A stretch of DNA of 50,560 nt from Thermoanaerobaculia bacterium (GCA_017883235.1 JADGNY010000038.1:1-50560); one strand, 5' to 3'; shown: positions 41,716 to 50,476, counted from the first letter of the stretch. Translations and numbers: made by a program. Notes: generated from the letters alone by a model not told the origin.

Positions 41716-42806
41716 GATTACAAGGGTTTCTCGCCGCTTCAGTCCTGTTCTGTAGTCCTCTCCTAGTCTCCGCGCAATTATCCAGAGCCTCCGGCGTTCG
41801 CTCCGTTGCCGCGTTAGTCGGTGATCCAACGGCAAGCGCCGCGATCAAGTCTACGGCCGGTTGCGGTCTTATTAACATTGTTGGCAAGACCGAAACATCA
41901 GTTCTCTTTCTGCCAATCGAGATCGACGTCCGACGGATGCGCCATACTCTGTGGAGCGTCGATTCACCTTTCGCGCGATTGATATCCATCGACATCGCCG
42001 GACAGATACTGGGCACGGTACCGGGGTCGACAAACGGCCTTTGGTTCGCGAGCCCGCAGGCAGTTGGCGTACGCGTGTACAGGCTTCCTGGCGAAGTGCT
42101 CCGTGCCGAGGGAATCCTTCATCCCCGGGGAACGCCGGTAGCCCTTTCGTGGGCCACGGATGGCAGCGGCGCATCGTGGCTGTTTCTGGAGACTTTGCAG
42201 GAGCAGAAATACTTCATTGAAGCATTCCGCAAAGAGCGATCGAAATGGCGTGCGAAGGGAACCGCCGCCGGTAACCTTCTCACGCCTCGAGGCGTTCCCG
42301 GCGAACGTTCGACTGTCATCTGCGGCCAGTGGGTATTCTCGGCCACGCGCTCCCCGCGGCGGATTCCAGTCAACGGACAACCGGATCTCGCGGAAACATA
42401 TCCGGGTCGCGATTCCCACCTCACGCAACTAAGCCTCGACGACCTCTCTGTCCGCACGAGTGACGACGGAGGTTCCCATTGGGTGCTGGCACCGCCACCA
42501 TGGCCCGCCGGAGAGCACTTCGCGTTTCCACCCGAAGCGATCGATCGCTCAGGTGATACGCCGACGATTCGGTGGGTCGCGGGGGGACGCCTGGTGATCA
42601 CACGCTTTTCTGATGGCAGATGGTCCAATCTCCTCGAGACGGCGGTTGAAAATGTTCACGGTCTCAGCGGTCAGGCGTTGACGGTCGGAAACCGCCTGGT
42701 GCTATTCGCCCTTTGCTACCGAATCTCTGCAGGCGAACCTGATTCGATCCGAATCGGCGTCGTGGCCAACGGATCTGTCAACGTCACCACTGTCGAGGTC
42801 CGTTGA
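41709..42806 (+). CDS. Secreted partner protein of the RHS-like gene, unknown function
   Basis: 365 residues from GTG 41709 (or 41712), overlapping the RHS-like stop. An N-terminal signal peptide (FLAASVLFCSPLLVSAQ) is followed by a beta-rich protein with blade-like units (ALSWATDGSGASWLFLETLQ, VRTSDDGGSHWVLAPPPWP, IRWVAGGRLVITRFSDGRWS). DDGGSHW resembles an Asp-box. It could be an immunity or accessory protein for the upstream zincin, or an independent surface protein. Its 3' end overlaps the convergent permease gene by 23 bp. Confidence 0.65.
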   Translation: MVRLQGFLAASVLFCSPLLVSAQLSRASGVRSVAALVGDPTASAAIKSTAGCGLINIVGKTETSVLFLPIEIDVRRMRHTLWSVDSPFARLISIDIAGQILGTVPGSTNGLWFASPQAVGVRVYRLPGEVLRAEGILHPRGTPVALSWATDGSGASWLFLETLQEQKYFIEAFRKERSKWRAKGTAAGNLLTPRGVPGERSTVICGQWVFSATRSPRRIPVNGQPDLAETYPGRDSHLTQLSLDDLSVRTSDDGGSHWVLAPPPWPAGEHFAFPPEAIDRSGDTPTIRWVAGGRLVITRFSDGRWSNLLETAVENVHGLSGQALTVGNRLVLFALCYRISAGEPDSIRIGVVANGSVNVTTVEVR

Positions 42807-44220
42807 GCTTCGGGATTTCGTGTCCGCGCGACACGCCGTAGATCACCGCCCCCACCGCCAGCGCGATCGCAGCGGCGATGAAGTTGTAGGCGTTGAGCGT
42901 CAGGAAGAGCGCCAGCGAGATCGCCGTGCCGAGGATGGGGATGATCAGGCCGGGGGTCCGGAAGCCCTCGTTCAGCTTGCGGAGGAATAGCACCGCGGCG
43001 CAGGTGAAAAGATACGTCGTCAGGCGGGCTACCGCGGAGAGCATGGCCAGCTTCGCGAACGAGCCGGCGCAGGCAAGCACGGCGGCGAAGAAGACGTGAA
43101 TCAGAATCGCCACCGTCGGCGTGCGGAAGCGGGGGTGGACGTAGCTGACGGCGCGCAGGCGCGGCCGGCCGAGGGAGATCGCGTAGAGCATACGGGAGCC
43201 TTCGAGGACGGTGCCGGAGTTCGTGCCCGCCATCGACAGGAGCGCGCCGAGGGTCACGATGATCGCGCCGGCGCTGCCGATGAGCGCGGCCGCGGCGTCG
43301 GCGATCGGCGTGGCCGTCTTCGAGAGGTCGGGAAGAGCCGACATCGCACCGAGCTGTGCCAGCACATAGATCGCGGCGATGGCCATCGTTCCGACCAGCA
43401 GCGCGCGCGGCAGCTCCTTTTTCGGATTGCGGAACTCGCCGGCGGGGACGCCCATGTTCTCGAAGCCGGCGTAGGCGAACAGCATGAACAGCGCCGCGCC
43501 GCTCCAGTCGGTGCCCGCGCCGGGGATCGTCAGTGACGCCGGAATGGGATTGTGCTTCCAGGCGATCAGCGCGACGACGATGAAGCCGACCAGCGGAATC
43601 AGCTTGCCGAGTGTGAAGACGTAGATCGACGCCGCGCCGTACTTGACGCCGACGTAGTGGATGGCCGTGAGGATGGCGATGGAGATGAGGATGACGGCGA
43701 TGCGGGCCGTGAACAAGTCGCGAGGTGAGAAACCGCCGAGGGAGAAGTCCAGAACGAAGTGTCCGTCGGCGGCAAAGAAGAAGAACGAGGAACCGGCTTT
43801 GGAGGCTGTATCGGTCTTAAGCGCAAGCGCCGGAAAAAAGCGCGCCAGCGAGACGACGAATCCGTTCGACAGCGCCGCCAGCGATGTCACGCGCGCCAGC
43901 CAGTTCATCCATCCGGTCTCGAATCCGACGAAGTCGCCGAACGCGGTCTTGGCGTAGAGATACGCGCCCCCCGGCTCGCTGAAATGGCTGGCGGCCTCGG
44001 CGAAGCAGAGCACGAGGATGAATACCGGCAGCGCGAAGATCAGCGGCGCCCAGAGTGAGAAGGGCCCCAGCAGCTTGTACGACTCGGTGGGGAGGAGAAA
44101 GACGCCGCTGCCGACGACGGCATTGATGCACATCGCCACCAGCCCCCAGAAGCCGACGGCGCGGACGAGTTTCCCGGTGGAGTTGTCTTGCATCGAGGGA
44201 TGGACGGCGCATTGTGCCAT
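42784..44220 (-). CDS. APC-family amino-acid permease
   Basis: 478 residues with twelve or so membrane helices: FWGLVAMCINAVVGSGVFLL (helix 1 with the GSGVF break), SEPGGAYLYAKTAFGDFVGF, FMLFAYAGFENMGVPAGEFR and the C-terminal helices shared with the 39467-39820 duplicate. APC transporters exchange or import amino acids with protons or sodium. ATG 44220 or 44193 could be the start. The last codons (HEIPKLNGPRQW) lie just past the end of the duplicated segment, so this copy is the intact one. Confidence 0.92.
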   Translation of the reverse strand: MAQCAVHPSMQDNSTGKLVRAVGFWGLVAMCINAVVGSGVFLLPTESYKLLGPFSLWAPLIFALPVFILVLCFAEAASHFSEPGGAYLYAKTAFGDFVGFETGWMNWLARVTSLAALSNGFVVSLARFFPALALKTDTASKAGSSFFFFAADGHFVLDFSLGGFSPRDLFTARIAVILISIAILTAIHYVGVKYGAASIYVFTLGKLIPLVGFIVVALIAWKHNPIPASLTIPGAGTDWSGAALFMLFAYAGFENMGVPAGEFRNPKKELPRALLVGTMAIAAIYVLAQLGAMSALPDLSKTATPIADAAAALIGSAGAIIVTLGALLSMAGTNSGTVLEGSRMLYAISLGRPRLRAVSYVHPRFRTPTVAILIHVFFAAVLACAGSFAKLAMLSAVARLTTYLFTCAAVLFLRKLNEGFRTPGLIIPILGTAISLALFLTLNAYNFIAAAIALAVGAVIYGVSRGHEIPKLNGPRQW

Positions 44221-44230
44221 AGGCGCAAAG

Positions 44231-44351
44231 GAGTTGTCGGTTGTCGGTTGTCAGTTGTCAGAGGAGTTATCGGTCGTCAGTTATCGGTTGTAAGGGGCTC
44301 GTCCGATCGTGGTCCGACAACTGATAACCGACAACTGATAACCGACAACTC
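44231..44351. repeat. Hairpin of GTTGTCGGTTATCAG-type words
   Basis: The left side 44231-44290 holds repeated GTTGTCGGTTGTC and TTATCGG words; the right side 44313-44351 holds the complements (CCGACAACTGATAACC repeated). It fills the 129-bp gap between the permease and D-aminoacylase-like genes and ends on the latter's stop codon. The same words, on one strand only, form the last codons of spmA (35412-35448). Confidence 0.85.
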
Positions 44352-46089
44352 AGCGTCCATACCCCCGCCCCCGCAGCACCCGCCCCGGTAGCGCGTTCGT
44401 CATCGCACCGTCGCGCAGGACCGGTTTGCCATTGACGATCACGTCGAGGATTCCTTCACTGAAGTGATGCGGATCCTCGTACGTCGACACATCGCGGATC
44501 TTCGCCGCATCGAAGACGACGACATCCGCCTTCATCCCCGGCCGCAGCACGCCGCGGTCGGAGAGATTCGTCCGGTCCGCCGCCTGCGACGTCGCTTTGC
44601 GCACCGCTTCCTCCAGCGTGAAGAGATGCTCGTCGCGAACGTAATGGCCCATCACGCGAGGGAAGGTTCCGTACGCACGAGGATGCACCGCCTGGCCCAT
44701 GGCGCGCGCGGCCGGCGGGGGAGAGCCTGAATCGGAGCCGATGGAGACGAACGATTGCTTCAGTGCCGTCTGCACGTCCATCTCGCTCATCGAGAAGAAG
44801 ATCACGTTCGGCGAGCTGCTCGTCTCGGCGAAGAGCCGCATCATCGCTTCATCCGGCGCGAGGTTCATCAGCCCCGCGATCTCTTCGACGAAATGTTTCT
44901 CGTACTGCGCGAAGGCCGGGTTCCCGATCCGCGTGATGTAGATCCCCTTCGCCCCCCGTTTCTTGAACTGCGCCTGCAGTACCTCAGCGATCCGCACGCG
45001 CTGGGCCGGATCGGCCAGCCGCTTCTTCAGCTCGGCGTAGCCCCCTTCGAGCGCCCAGTCGGGAACGAGCGTCGAGAGTGACGTCGACGACGCCGCGTAT
45101 GGATAGACGTTCGCGGCGACGTCGAGCCCCTCGGCGCGCGCCGCGTTGATCCGCTCGATGACGAACGGCATCCGCCCCCAGTTCGCCGCCCCGCCGGTCT
45201 TGAGGTGCCAGATGTTGACCGGGATCTTCGCCTCGCGCCCGATCCGAAAGGCCTCGTCGAGCGCACTGTCGATCCGGTCGCCCTCGTCGCGCATGTGGCT
45301 GAAGTAGACGCCGCCGTACTTCGCCGCAACCCTGGCCAGGTTGATGATCTCCTCGGTCGTCGAATACATCGCCGGCAGGTAGATCAGCGACGTCGACAGG
45401 CCGATGGCCCCTTCACGCATGGCCTGATCGACGATCTGCTCCATCTCGCGCATCTCGTCGGCAGTCGGTGGTCTGTTGACGTCGCCGATCACCATCTCGC
45501 GCGGGTTGTCGGCGCCGACGAAGAGGGCGAAGTTGATGGCGCTGCCGTTCTTCTCGAGGAGGATGAACCACTCGCCGAGGGTGTGCCACTTGGGCCGGTT
45601 CCTTGGATTGGCAACATCGATCTGCTTCTGGCTGAGCGGCCCTGGCGAGCTTCCCTCGCCTGTGACCTCGGTTGTCACGCCCTGGCGCACTTTGGCCTCG
45701 AGATGCGGATCGACGAAGACGGCGCCCTGTGACTGGCCGAGGAGATCGATGAAGCCGGGGGAGACGACGTTGTCGTGCGCGTCGATCGTCGTGGCGGCCG
45801 ATACCTTCGAAAGATCACCGATGGAGACGATCGTGTCGCCGCGCACGCCGACATCGCCGCGATACCACGGAGCACCGGTGCCGTCGATGATGCGCCCATT
45901 GACGATTTTCAGATCGAGGGTGGTGGGTCGGGTCTGTTGCGTTGCGCAGCCAGCGGTCAAAAGGCTGAAGGCAGAAAGCAGAAGGCAGAAAGAAAAACCA
46001 GAAACCAGAAACCAGAAACCAGAAAGGATTGAACCGCGGCCGATCGCCCGAACACTTCTGGTTTCTGGTTTCTGGTTTCTGGTTTTCAC
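44350..46089 (-). CDS. D-aminoacylase-like amidohydrolase, lipoprotein
   Basis: 579 residues. The first 47 or so form a signal peptide with lipobox LTAGC (SGFWFLVSGFSFCLLLSAFS), much of it encoded by a hairpin repeat. The rest is an N-acyl-D-amino-acid deacylase-type amidohydrolase: GRIIDGTGAPWYRGDVGV, FSHMRDEGDRID, NIWHLKTGGAANW, SIGSDSGSP, AHPRAYGTFPRVMGHYV with V for the first A. The usual HXH metal motif after PGFID is absent (PGFIDLLGQSQGA), as in a subgroup I recall. GTG 46089 overlaps the lysA stop. It probably acts on D-amino-acid conjugates in the periplasm. Confidence 0.85.
   Translation of the reverse strand: MKTRNQKPETRSVRAIGRGSILSGFWFLVSGFSFCLLLSAFSLLTAGCATQQTRPTTLDLKIVNGRIIDGTGAPWYRGDVGVRGDTIVSIGDLSKVSAATTIDAHDNVVSPGFIDLLGQSQGAVFVDPHLEAKVRQGVTTEVTGEGSSPGPLSQKQIDVANPRNRPKWHTLGEWFILLEKNGSAINFALFVGADNPREMVIGDVNRPPTADEMREMEQIVDQAMREGAIGLSTSLIYLPAMYSTTEEIINLARVAAKYGGVYFSHMRDEGDRIDSALDEAFRIGREAKIPVNIWHLKTGGAANWGRMPFVIERINAARAEGLDVAANVYPYAASSTSLSTLVPDWALEGGYAELKKRLADPAQRVRIAEVLQAQFKKRGAKGIYITRIGNPAFAQYEKHFVEEIAGLMNLAPDEAMMRLFAETSSSPNVIFFSMSEMDVQTALKQSFVSIGSDSGSPPPAARAMGQAVHPRAYGTFPRVMGHYVRDEHLFTLEEAVRKATSQAADRTNLSDRGVLRPGMKADVVVFDAAKIRDVSTYEDPHHFSEGILDVIVNGKPVLRDGAMTNALPGRVLRGRGYGR
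45993..46086. repeat. Hairpin of CAGAAAC-type words inside a signal-peptide region
   Basis: Four AACCAGAA words in 45993-46024 pair with TTCTGGTT words in 46056-46086, a stem of about 31 bp around a 31-base loop. More AGGCAGAAAGC-type words continue to about 45960. It overlaps the 5' end of the D-aminoacylase-like gene and its start codon, and ends on the lysA stop codon. Confidence 0.9.
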
Positions 46090-47357
46090 AGCATTCCCTT
46101 CACGAGATCCTCGTACGTCTGCCGTTCTCGGATCAGACGAACGTCGCCGCCGTCCACCATCACTTCCGGGGGCAGCAGCCGGGCGTTGTAGAGCGACGCC
46201 ATCGAGAAGCCGTAGGCGCCGGCATCGCAGAACGCCAGCAGATCGCCGGGCTGGGTCCTGTCGATCTTCCGCGTGATGACCTGACCCGCCTCGGTGCGTG
46301 TGAAGACGTCACCCGACTCGCAGAGATTGCCGGCCACGACGACTTCATCAGTCATCTGTCCAGCATCGAAGGTCTGGCGCAGCGACCCCGGCGAGCCGTT
46401 CGTGGCGTTGATGATGTGGTGATAGGCGCCGTACTTCGACGGCCGGACGAGATGATTGAAGCCGGTATCAACGCCGATCCAGAATTGACCGCCGCTGATG
46501 CGCCGCGAGGTCACGCGCGACAACAGCGTGCCCGACTCCGCCACCAGATAGCGTCCCGGCTCCAGGATAGCCGTGAGGTCGCGCGCACGTAGCAGGCGGT
46601 CGGCGATGCGCGTCAGCTCCGCGCCGTAGTCGTCGATCGGGAACTCCGGCGTGCCGGGCTCGTAGGGGACCGAGATCCCGCCGCCGAAGTTCAGCCATTG
46701 CAGATTCGGGAAGGAGGTCGAGAGATCGAGCAGCCGCCGCGCCGACTCGATCAACGGAGCAATGGTATCGATCCCTGAGCCGATGTGGGCATGCAATCCG
46801 ACCACCTTCCGCCTGCTGTCTTCGACGACGATCCGCGCCGAGTCGACCTCGGCGAGGTCGATGCCGAACTTCACCCCGCCACCGGCGGTGACGACGTCGA
46901 CATGGTGCCCGGCGCCGATGTCGGTGTTGATTCGCAGCGCGATGGGATTCGGCAGATCGAGCACCAGAATCCGGTCGATCTCCGACATCGAGTTGACGTT
47001 GATGACGATCCGCTCGTCGCCGATTGCCAGCAAATCGTCGTCGGAGACGTTCGAGCAGGTGAACCAGATGTCGTCCGGCGTGAACCCGGCCTGCCGGGCG
47101 ATGTGGATCTCTCCCGGCGAAACCGCATCGCAGCCGAAGCCGGCGCCGCGCACGAGGTCGAGGATCGCCAGCGCGCTGTTGGCTTTCATCGCGTAAAACG
47201 GGCGGAAGGGGAGGGCGGCAAAGGCCTGGCGCACGCGCGCGATCTGCCGCCGGATGATCTCCGCGTCGTAGATGTAGAGCGGCGTTCCGTAGGCGTTGGC
47301 GAGCTCAGTTGCGGGGACGTTGCCGATGTGGAGGATGTGGTCGGTGACGTGGAGCAT
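46086..47357 (-). CDS. lysA: Diaminopimelate decarboxylase
   Basis: 423 residues, a PLP-dependent fold III decarboxylase making lysine from meso-diaminopimelate. The PLP lysine is Lys58 in FYAMKAN. LHAHIGSGI, NFGGGISVPYEPGTPE, EPGRYLVAESG and NLCESGDVF are the pyridoxal-phosphate and substrate segments. The start ATG 47357 is 35 bp from the divergent thyA start. Its stop overlaps the D-aminoacylase-like start (GTGA). Confidence 0.96.
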   Translation of the reverse strand: MLHVTDHILHIGNVPATELANAYGTPLYIYDAEIIRRQIARVRQAFAALPFRPFYAMKANSALAILDLVRGAGFGCDAVSPGEIHIARQAGFTPDDIWFTCSNVSDDDLLAIGDERIVINVNSMSEIDRILVLDLPNPIALRINTDIGAGHHVDVVTAGGGVKFGIDLAEVDSARIVVEDSRRKVVGLHAHIGSGIDTIAPLIESARRLLDLSTSFPNLQWLNFGGGISVPYEPGTPEFPIDDYGAELTRIADRLLRARDLTAILEPGRYLVAESGTLLSRVTSRRISGGQFWIGVDTGFNHLVRPSKYGAYHHIINATNGSPGSLRQTFDAGQMTDEVVVAGNLCESGDVFTRTEAGQVITRKIDRTQPGDLLAFCDAGAYGFSMASLYNARLLPPEVMVDGGDVRLIRERQTYEDLVKGML

Positions 47358-47392
47358 TCAGCGCGCGAATTATAGGCGCGGTAAAATGAGCC

Positions 47393-48187
47393 ATGCAGCA
47401 ATACCTTCAACTCGTTCATCACATCCTCGACCACGGAGCTCCGAAGTCGGACCGCACCGGCACCGGGACGCTGAGCGTTTTCGGCTACCAGCTCCGCGTC
47501 GACCTCGGCGCCGGCTTTCCGCTGCTGACGACGAAGAAAGTGCACCTGCGCTCGATCATCTACGAGCTGCTCTGGTTCCTTCGCGGCGACACGAACGTCC
47601 GTTTCCTCAACGAGAACAAGGTCACGATCTGGGACGAATGGGCCGATGTGAACGGCGAGCTCGGACCGGTGTACGGATATCAATGGCGCTCCTGGCCGGC
47701 CGCCGACGGGCGTCACATCGACCAGATCAGCGGCGTCATCGAGCAGATCAAACGCGATCCCGACTCGCGCCGCCACATCGTCAGCGCCTGGAATGTCGGC
47801 GAACTCGATCGCATGGCGCTGGCGCCGTGTCACGCCCTCTTCCAGTTCTATGTCGCCGACGGCAAGCTCTCCTGCCAGATGTACCAGCGCAGCGCCGACG
47901 TCTTCCTCGGCGTCCCCTTCAACCTGGCCTCCTACGCACTGTTGACGATGATGGTGGCGCAGGCCTGCGGCCTCGCCCCGGGCGATTTTATCCACACGCT
48001 CGGCGACGCCCACCTCTACGTCAACCACCTCGACCAGGCCCGCGAGCAGCTCACCCGCGATCCCCGTCCACTCCCGGCGATGAAACTCAATCCCGATGTG
48101 AAATCGATCTTCGACTTCACCTTCTCCGACTTCAGCCTCGAGAACTACGACCCGCATCCGGGCATCAAGGCGCCGATCGCGGTGTGA
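47393..48187 (+). CDS. thyA: Thymidylate synthase
   Basis: 264 residues, the exact length of E. coli ThyA, with catalytic Cys146 in [27 protein letters not shown] binds dUMP phosphate, [11 protein letters not shown] and [15 protein letters not shown] bind dUMP and folate, and the C-terminus IKAPIAV closes the active site. It methylates dUMP to dTMP with methylene-tetrahydrofolate, leaving dihydrofolate for FolA, encoded next. Confidence 0.98.
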   Translation: MQQYLQLVHHILDHGAPKSDRTGTGTLSVFGYQLRVDLGAGFPLLTTKKVHLRSIIYELLWFLRGDTNVRFLNENKVTIWDEWADVNGELGPVYGYQWRSWPAADGRHIDQISGVIEQIKRDPDSRRHIVSAWNVGELDRMALAPCHALFQFYVADGKLSCQMYQRSADVFLGVPFNLASYALLTMMVAQACGLAPGDFIHTLGDAHLYVNHLDQAREQLTRDPRPLPAMKLNPDVKSIFDFTFSDFSLENYDPHPGIKAPIAV

Positions 48188-48215
48188 GCCGCGATACGCC
48201 GTCGCTGCGCGCCGG

Positions 48216-48566
48216 GGCACAGACAAGAGTGTCTGTGCCACATTCGACCTTCATGTGGCAAGAGAGTCCTATCGCCAAGCAAGGGCTGGCGACCGAAGCC
48301 GGGACCAATGTGGCACAGACACTCTTGTCTGTGCCTGGCGGCGCAGCCGCGCATTTTGCCGCGTTAGCGGCAACAAGAAGGTAGCCAGGGGTGCGAGCGT
48401 TTTTTTGCGAGCACCCCTGGTAAAGAGAGGCATGGTTTGGTGCCGCGTCAGCGGCACTGGAGTAATCGAGGACTCCATCCAGTGCCGCTGACGCGGCACG
48501 CTTTCGAGAGACGACCCAGACCAGGGGTGCTCGCAAAAAGCGCTCGCACCCCTGGCTACCTTCTTG
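48216..48566. repeat. Stack of nested inverted repeats between thyA and folA
   Basis: Three perfect or near-perfect pairs fill this gap. 48216-48244 and 48307-48335 are exact 29-base reverse complements, each also self-complementary (GGCACAGACAAGAGTGTCTG and its complement). 48374-48420 and 48521-48566 pair over about 46 bases, each again foldable on itself (CCAGGGGTGC / GCACCCCTGG). 48440-48460 and 48479-48499 are exact 21-base complements (GTGCCGCGTCAGCGGCACTG plus one). No coding frame is supported in 48188-48630. Confidence 0.92.
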
Positions 48567-48630
48567 AGCCGCTATCGCGGCGTCCAAACTCCATCGCGCG
48601 GCGAAGCCGCGCATGTATCATCCCCGCCTC

Positions 48631-49158
48631 ATGCGCATCTCCTTCCTCGCGGCGGTCGCCGCGAACGGCGTCATCGGGCGGGACAACAAACTGCCGTGGC
48701 ATCTCTCGAACGATCTGAAGCGACTCAAGGTGCTGACGATGGGGCATCACGTGATCATGGGGCGAAAGACGTTCGACGAGATCGGCGGCAAGCCGTTGCC
48801 GGGGCGTCCGCATGTGATCGTCAGCCGTTCCCCGATCGCGCCGCAGGAGAATGTCGTCGGAGTATCGTCGGTGGAAGAGGCGCTGGCCGCCATTCCGGCA
48901 TCCGAGGATGAGGTGTTCATCCTCGGCGGGGGAGAGATCTTCCGGCAGACGCTCCACCGCGCGGACCGGATGTACATCACCCAGATCCACGCCGACGTCG
49001 CCGGCGACACCTGGTTCCCCGAATTCGACGACGTCAACGAGTGGCGGCTCACCGACCGCGAGGACTTCGAAGCCGACGCGAAGAACGACTATCCGTACTC
49101 GTTCCTGACCTACGACCGTGCCGGCCCCGAGGAGCATGTAATCGCCGAGGAGGGTTAG
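48631..49158 (+). CDS. folA: Dihydrofolate reductase
   Basis: 175 residues reducing dihydrofolate with NADPH. MRISFLAAVAANGVIGRDNK opens the fold, LPWHLSNDLK carries catalytic Asp28, VIMGRKTFDEIG and PHVIVSRSP bind cofactor, and VFILGGGEIFRQ is the conserved GG segment. ATG 48631 is the family-like start; ATG 48613 in the same frame would add MYHPRL. It completes the thymidylate cycle with ThyA. Confidence 0.96.
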   Translation: MRISFLAAVAANGVIGRDNKLPWHLSNDLKRLKVLTMGHHVIMGRKTFDEIGGKPLPGRPHVIVSRSPIAPQENVVGVSSVEEALAAIPASEDEVFILGGGEIFRQTLHRADRMYITQIHADVAGDTWFPEFDDVNEWRLTDREDFEADAKNDYPYSFLTYDRAGPEEHVIAEEG

Positions 49159-49170
49159 CATGCGCGCCGC

Positions 49171-50373
49171 ATGTACGTGCGGCTCCTCCGCCATAACCGC
49201 GACTTCCGGCTGCTCTACGCCGGATCGCTGATCTCGCTCGGCGGCGACTGGTTTCTCACCGTCGCGCTGCTCGATCTCGTCCTGCAGCTCACCGGCTCGG
49301 CGACGCTGGCGTCGCTCATGCTGCTCTGCCAGACGCTGCCGATTTTTCTCGTCACGCCGATCGCCGGCCGCGCGGTCGACCGCCTCGACCGACGCAAGTT
49401 GATGATCGTCGTCGATCTGTTGCGCGCCATCGCCTGCCTGCTGCCGCTCTTCGCGCGCACGCCGGCGCTGCTCCCGTTCGCCTACATCGGCGTGATCGCC
49501 ATCTCCATCGGCTCGGCCTACTTCGAGCCGGCCTCGCAGGCGGCGCTTCCGAACATCGTCGCGCCCGAAGAGCTGAGCGCGGCGAACGTGCTCATGGGAT
49601 CGACGTGGGGGACGATGCTGGCCGTCGGCGCGGCCATCGGCGGCGCGGTGACGATGCGCTTCGGACGCGATGTCTCCTTCGTCGTCGATGCCATCAGCTT
49701 CCTGGTCTCGGCGGCGATCCTCTGGCGGATGCGCGCGCAATTCGCCGAGGAGCGGCCGGCCGGTCATGAACATCCGCCGCTCCTCGAATCGATGCGGGAG
49801 ACCCTGCGCTATGCCCGCGCCCATCCGCGCGTGCTGGCGCTGCTGACGTCGAAAGGCGGCTATGGCCTCGGCGCGGGCGTCATCGCCATGCTCAGCATCT
49901 TCGGCAAGGAGATCTTCCGCGCCGGCGCGTTCGGCATCGGCCTCCTTTTTGCCGCGCGCGGCCTTGGCGCGCTGCTCGGGCCATTTCTCATTCGCGCGGT
50001 CGCGCGCCGTGACGAGCTTCAGTACCGGCTCATCGCTCTAAGCATCCTCATCTTCGGTGCCGGCTACATGTGTCTCGGCCTGTCGCGGTCGCTCCTGACC
50101 GGCGCCATCGCCGTCTTCGCCGCACACCTCGGCGGCGGCGCGCAGTGGCAGACGTCGACCTACGGCCTGCAGCGCGAAACGCCCGACTGGATCCGCGGCA
50201 GGGTCTTCGGCGCCGACTACGGCTTCGTCACGCTCACGATGAGCATTTCCAGCCTCGGTGCCGGCATTGCCTCGGATCGCTTCGGTCCGACTGTCGCCAC
50301 CGTCGGCGTAGCCTCGATCGCGATCCTATGGGCGGTGGTGTGGGGCGCGTCGACCTGGCGGCTCTGGCGATGA
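49171..50373 (+). CDS. MFS transporter (EntS/MFS_3-like exporter)
   Basis: 400 residues with about twelve membrane helices. HNRDFRLLYAGSLISLGGDW, LLCQTLPIFLVTPIAGRAVD then RLDRRKLMIVVDLLRA (the loop 2-3 signature), and LSAANVLMGSTWGTMLAVGA are typical of the MFS_3 group that includes enterobactin exporters and drug efflux proteins. GAQWQTSTYGLQRETPDWIR also fits that group. The substrate is unknown. The start lies 12 bp after the folA stop, so co-transcription is likely. Confidence 0.88.
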   Translation: MYVRLLRHNRDFRLLYAGSLISLGGDWFLTVALLDLVLQLTGSATLASLMLLCQTLPIFLVTPIAGRAVDRLDRRKLMIVVDLLRAIACLLPLFARTPALLPFAYIGVIAISIGSAYFEPASQAALPNIVAPEELSAANVLMGSTWGTMLAVGAAIGGAVTMRFGRDVSFVVDAISFLVSAAILWRMRAQFAEERPAGHEHPPLLESMRETLRYARAHPRVLALLTSKGGYGLGAGVIAMLSIFGKEIFRAGAFGIGLLFAARGLGALLGPFLIRAVARRDELQYRLIALSILIFGAGYMCLGLSRSLLTGAIAVFAAHLGGGAQWQTSTYGLQRETPDWIRGRVFGADYGFVTLTMSISSLGAGIASDRFGPTVATVGVASIAILWAVVWGASTWRLWR

Positions 50374-50458
50374 CTAGCCGGCACGGCCGGCAGCGTTGGT
50401 TGCCCAAGGCTCTGCCGACAGTCGCGCAAGAACGTTTCTGCTGGCAGACTCCTAGTGT

Positions 50459-50476
50459 CGTTTCAATATTGAAACG
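50459..50476. promoter_or_regulatory. Perfect 18-bp AT-rich palindrome, possible operator
   Basis: CGTTTCAATATTGAAACG is a perfect dyad and stands out in GC-rich surroundings, about 85 bp after the MFS stop. Such a site could bind a dimeric regulator of a gene beyond the window edge or form a small hairpin. No binding protein can be named. Confidence 0.45.
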
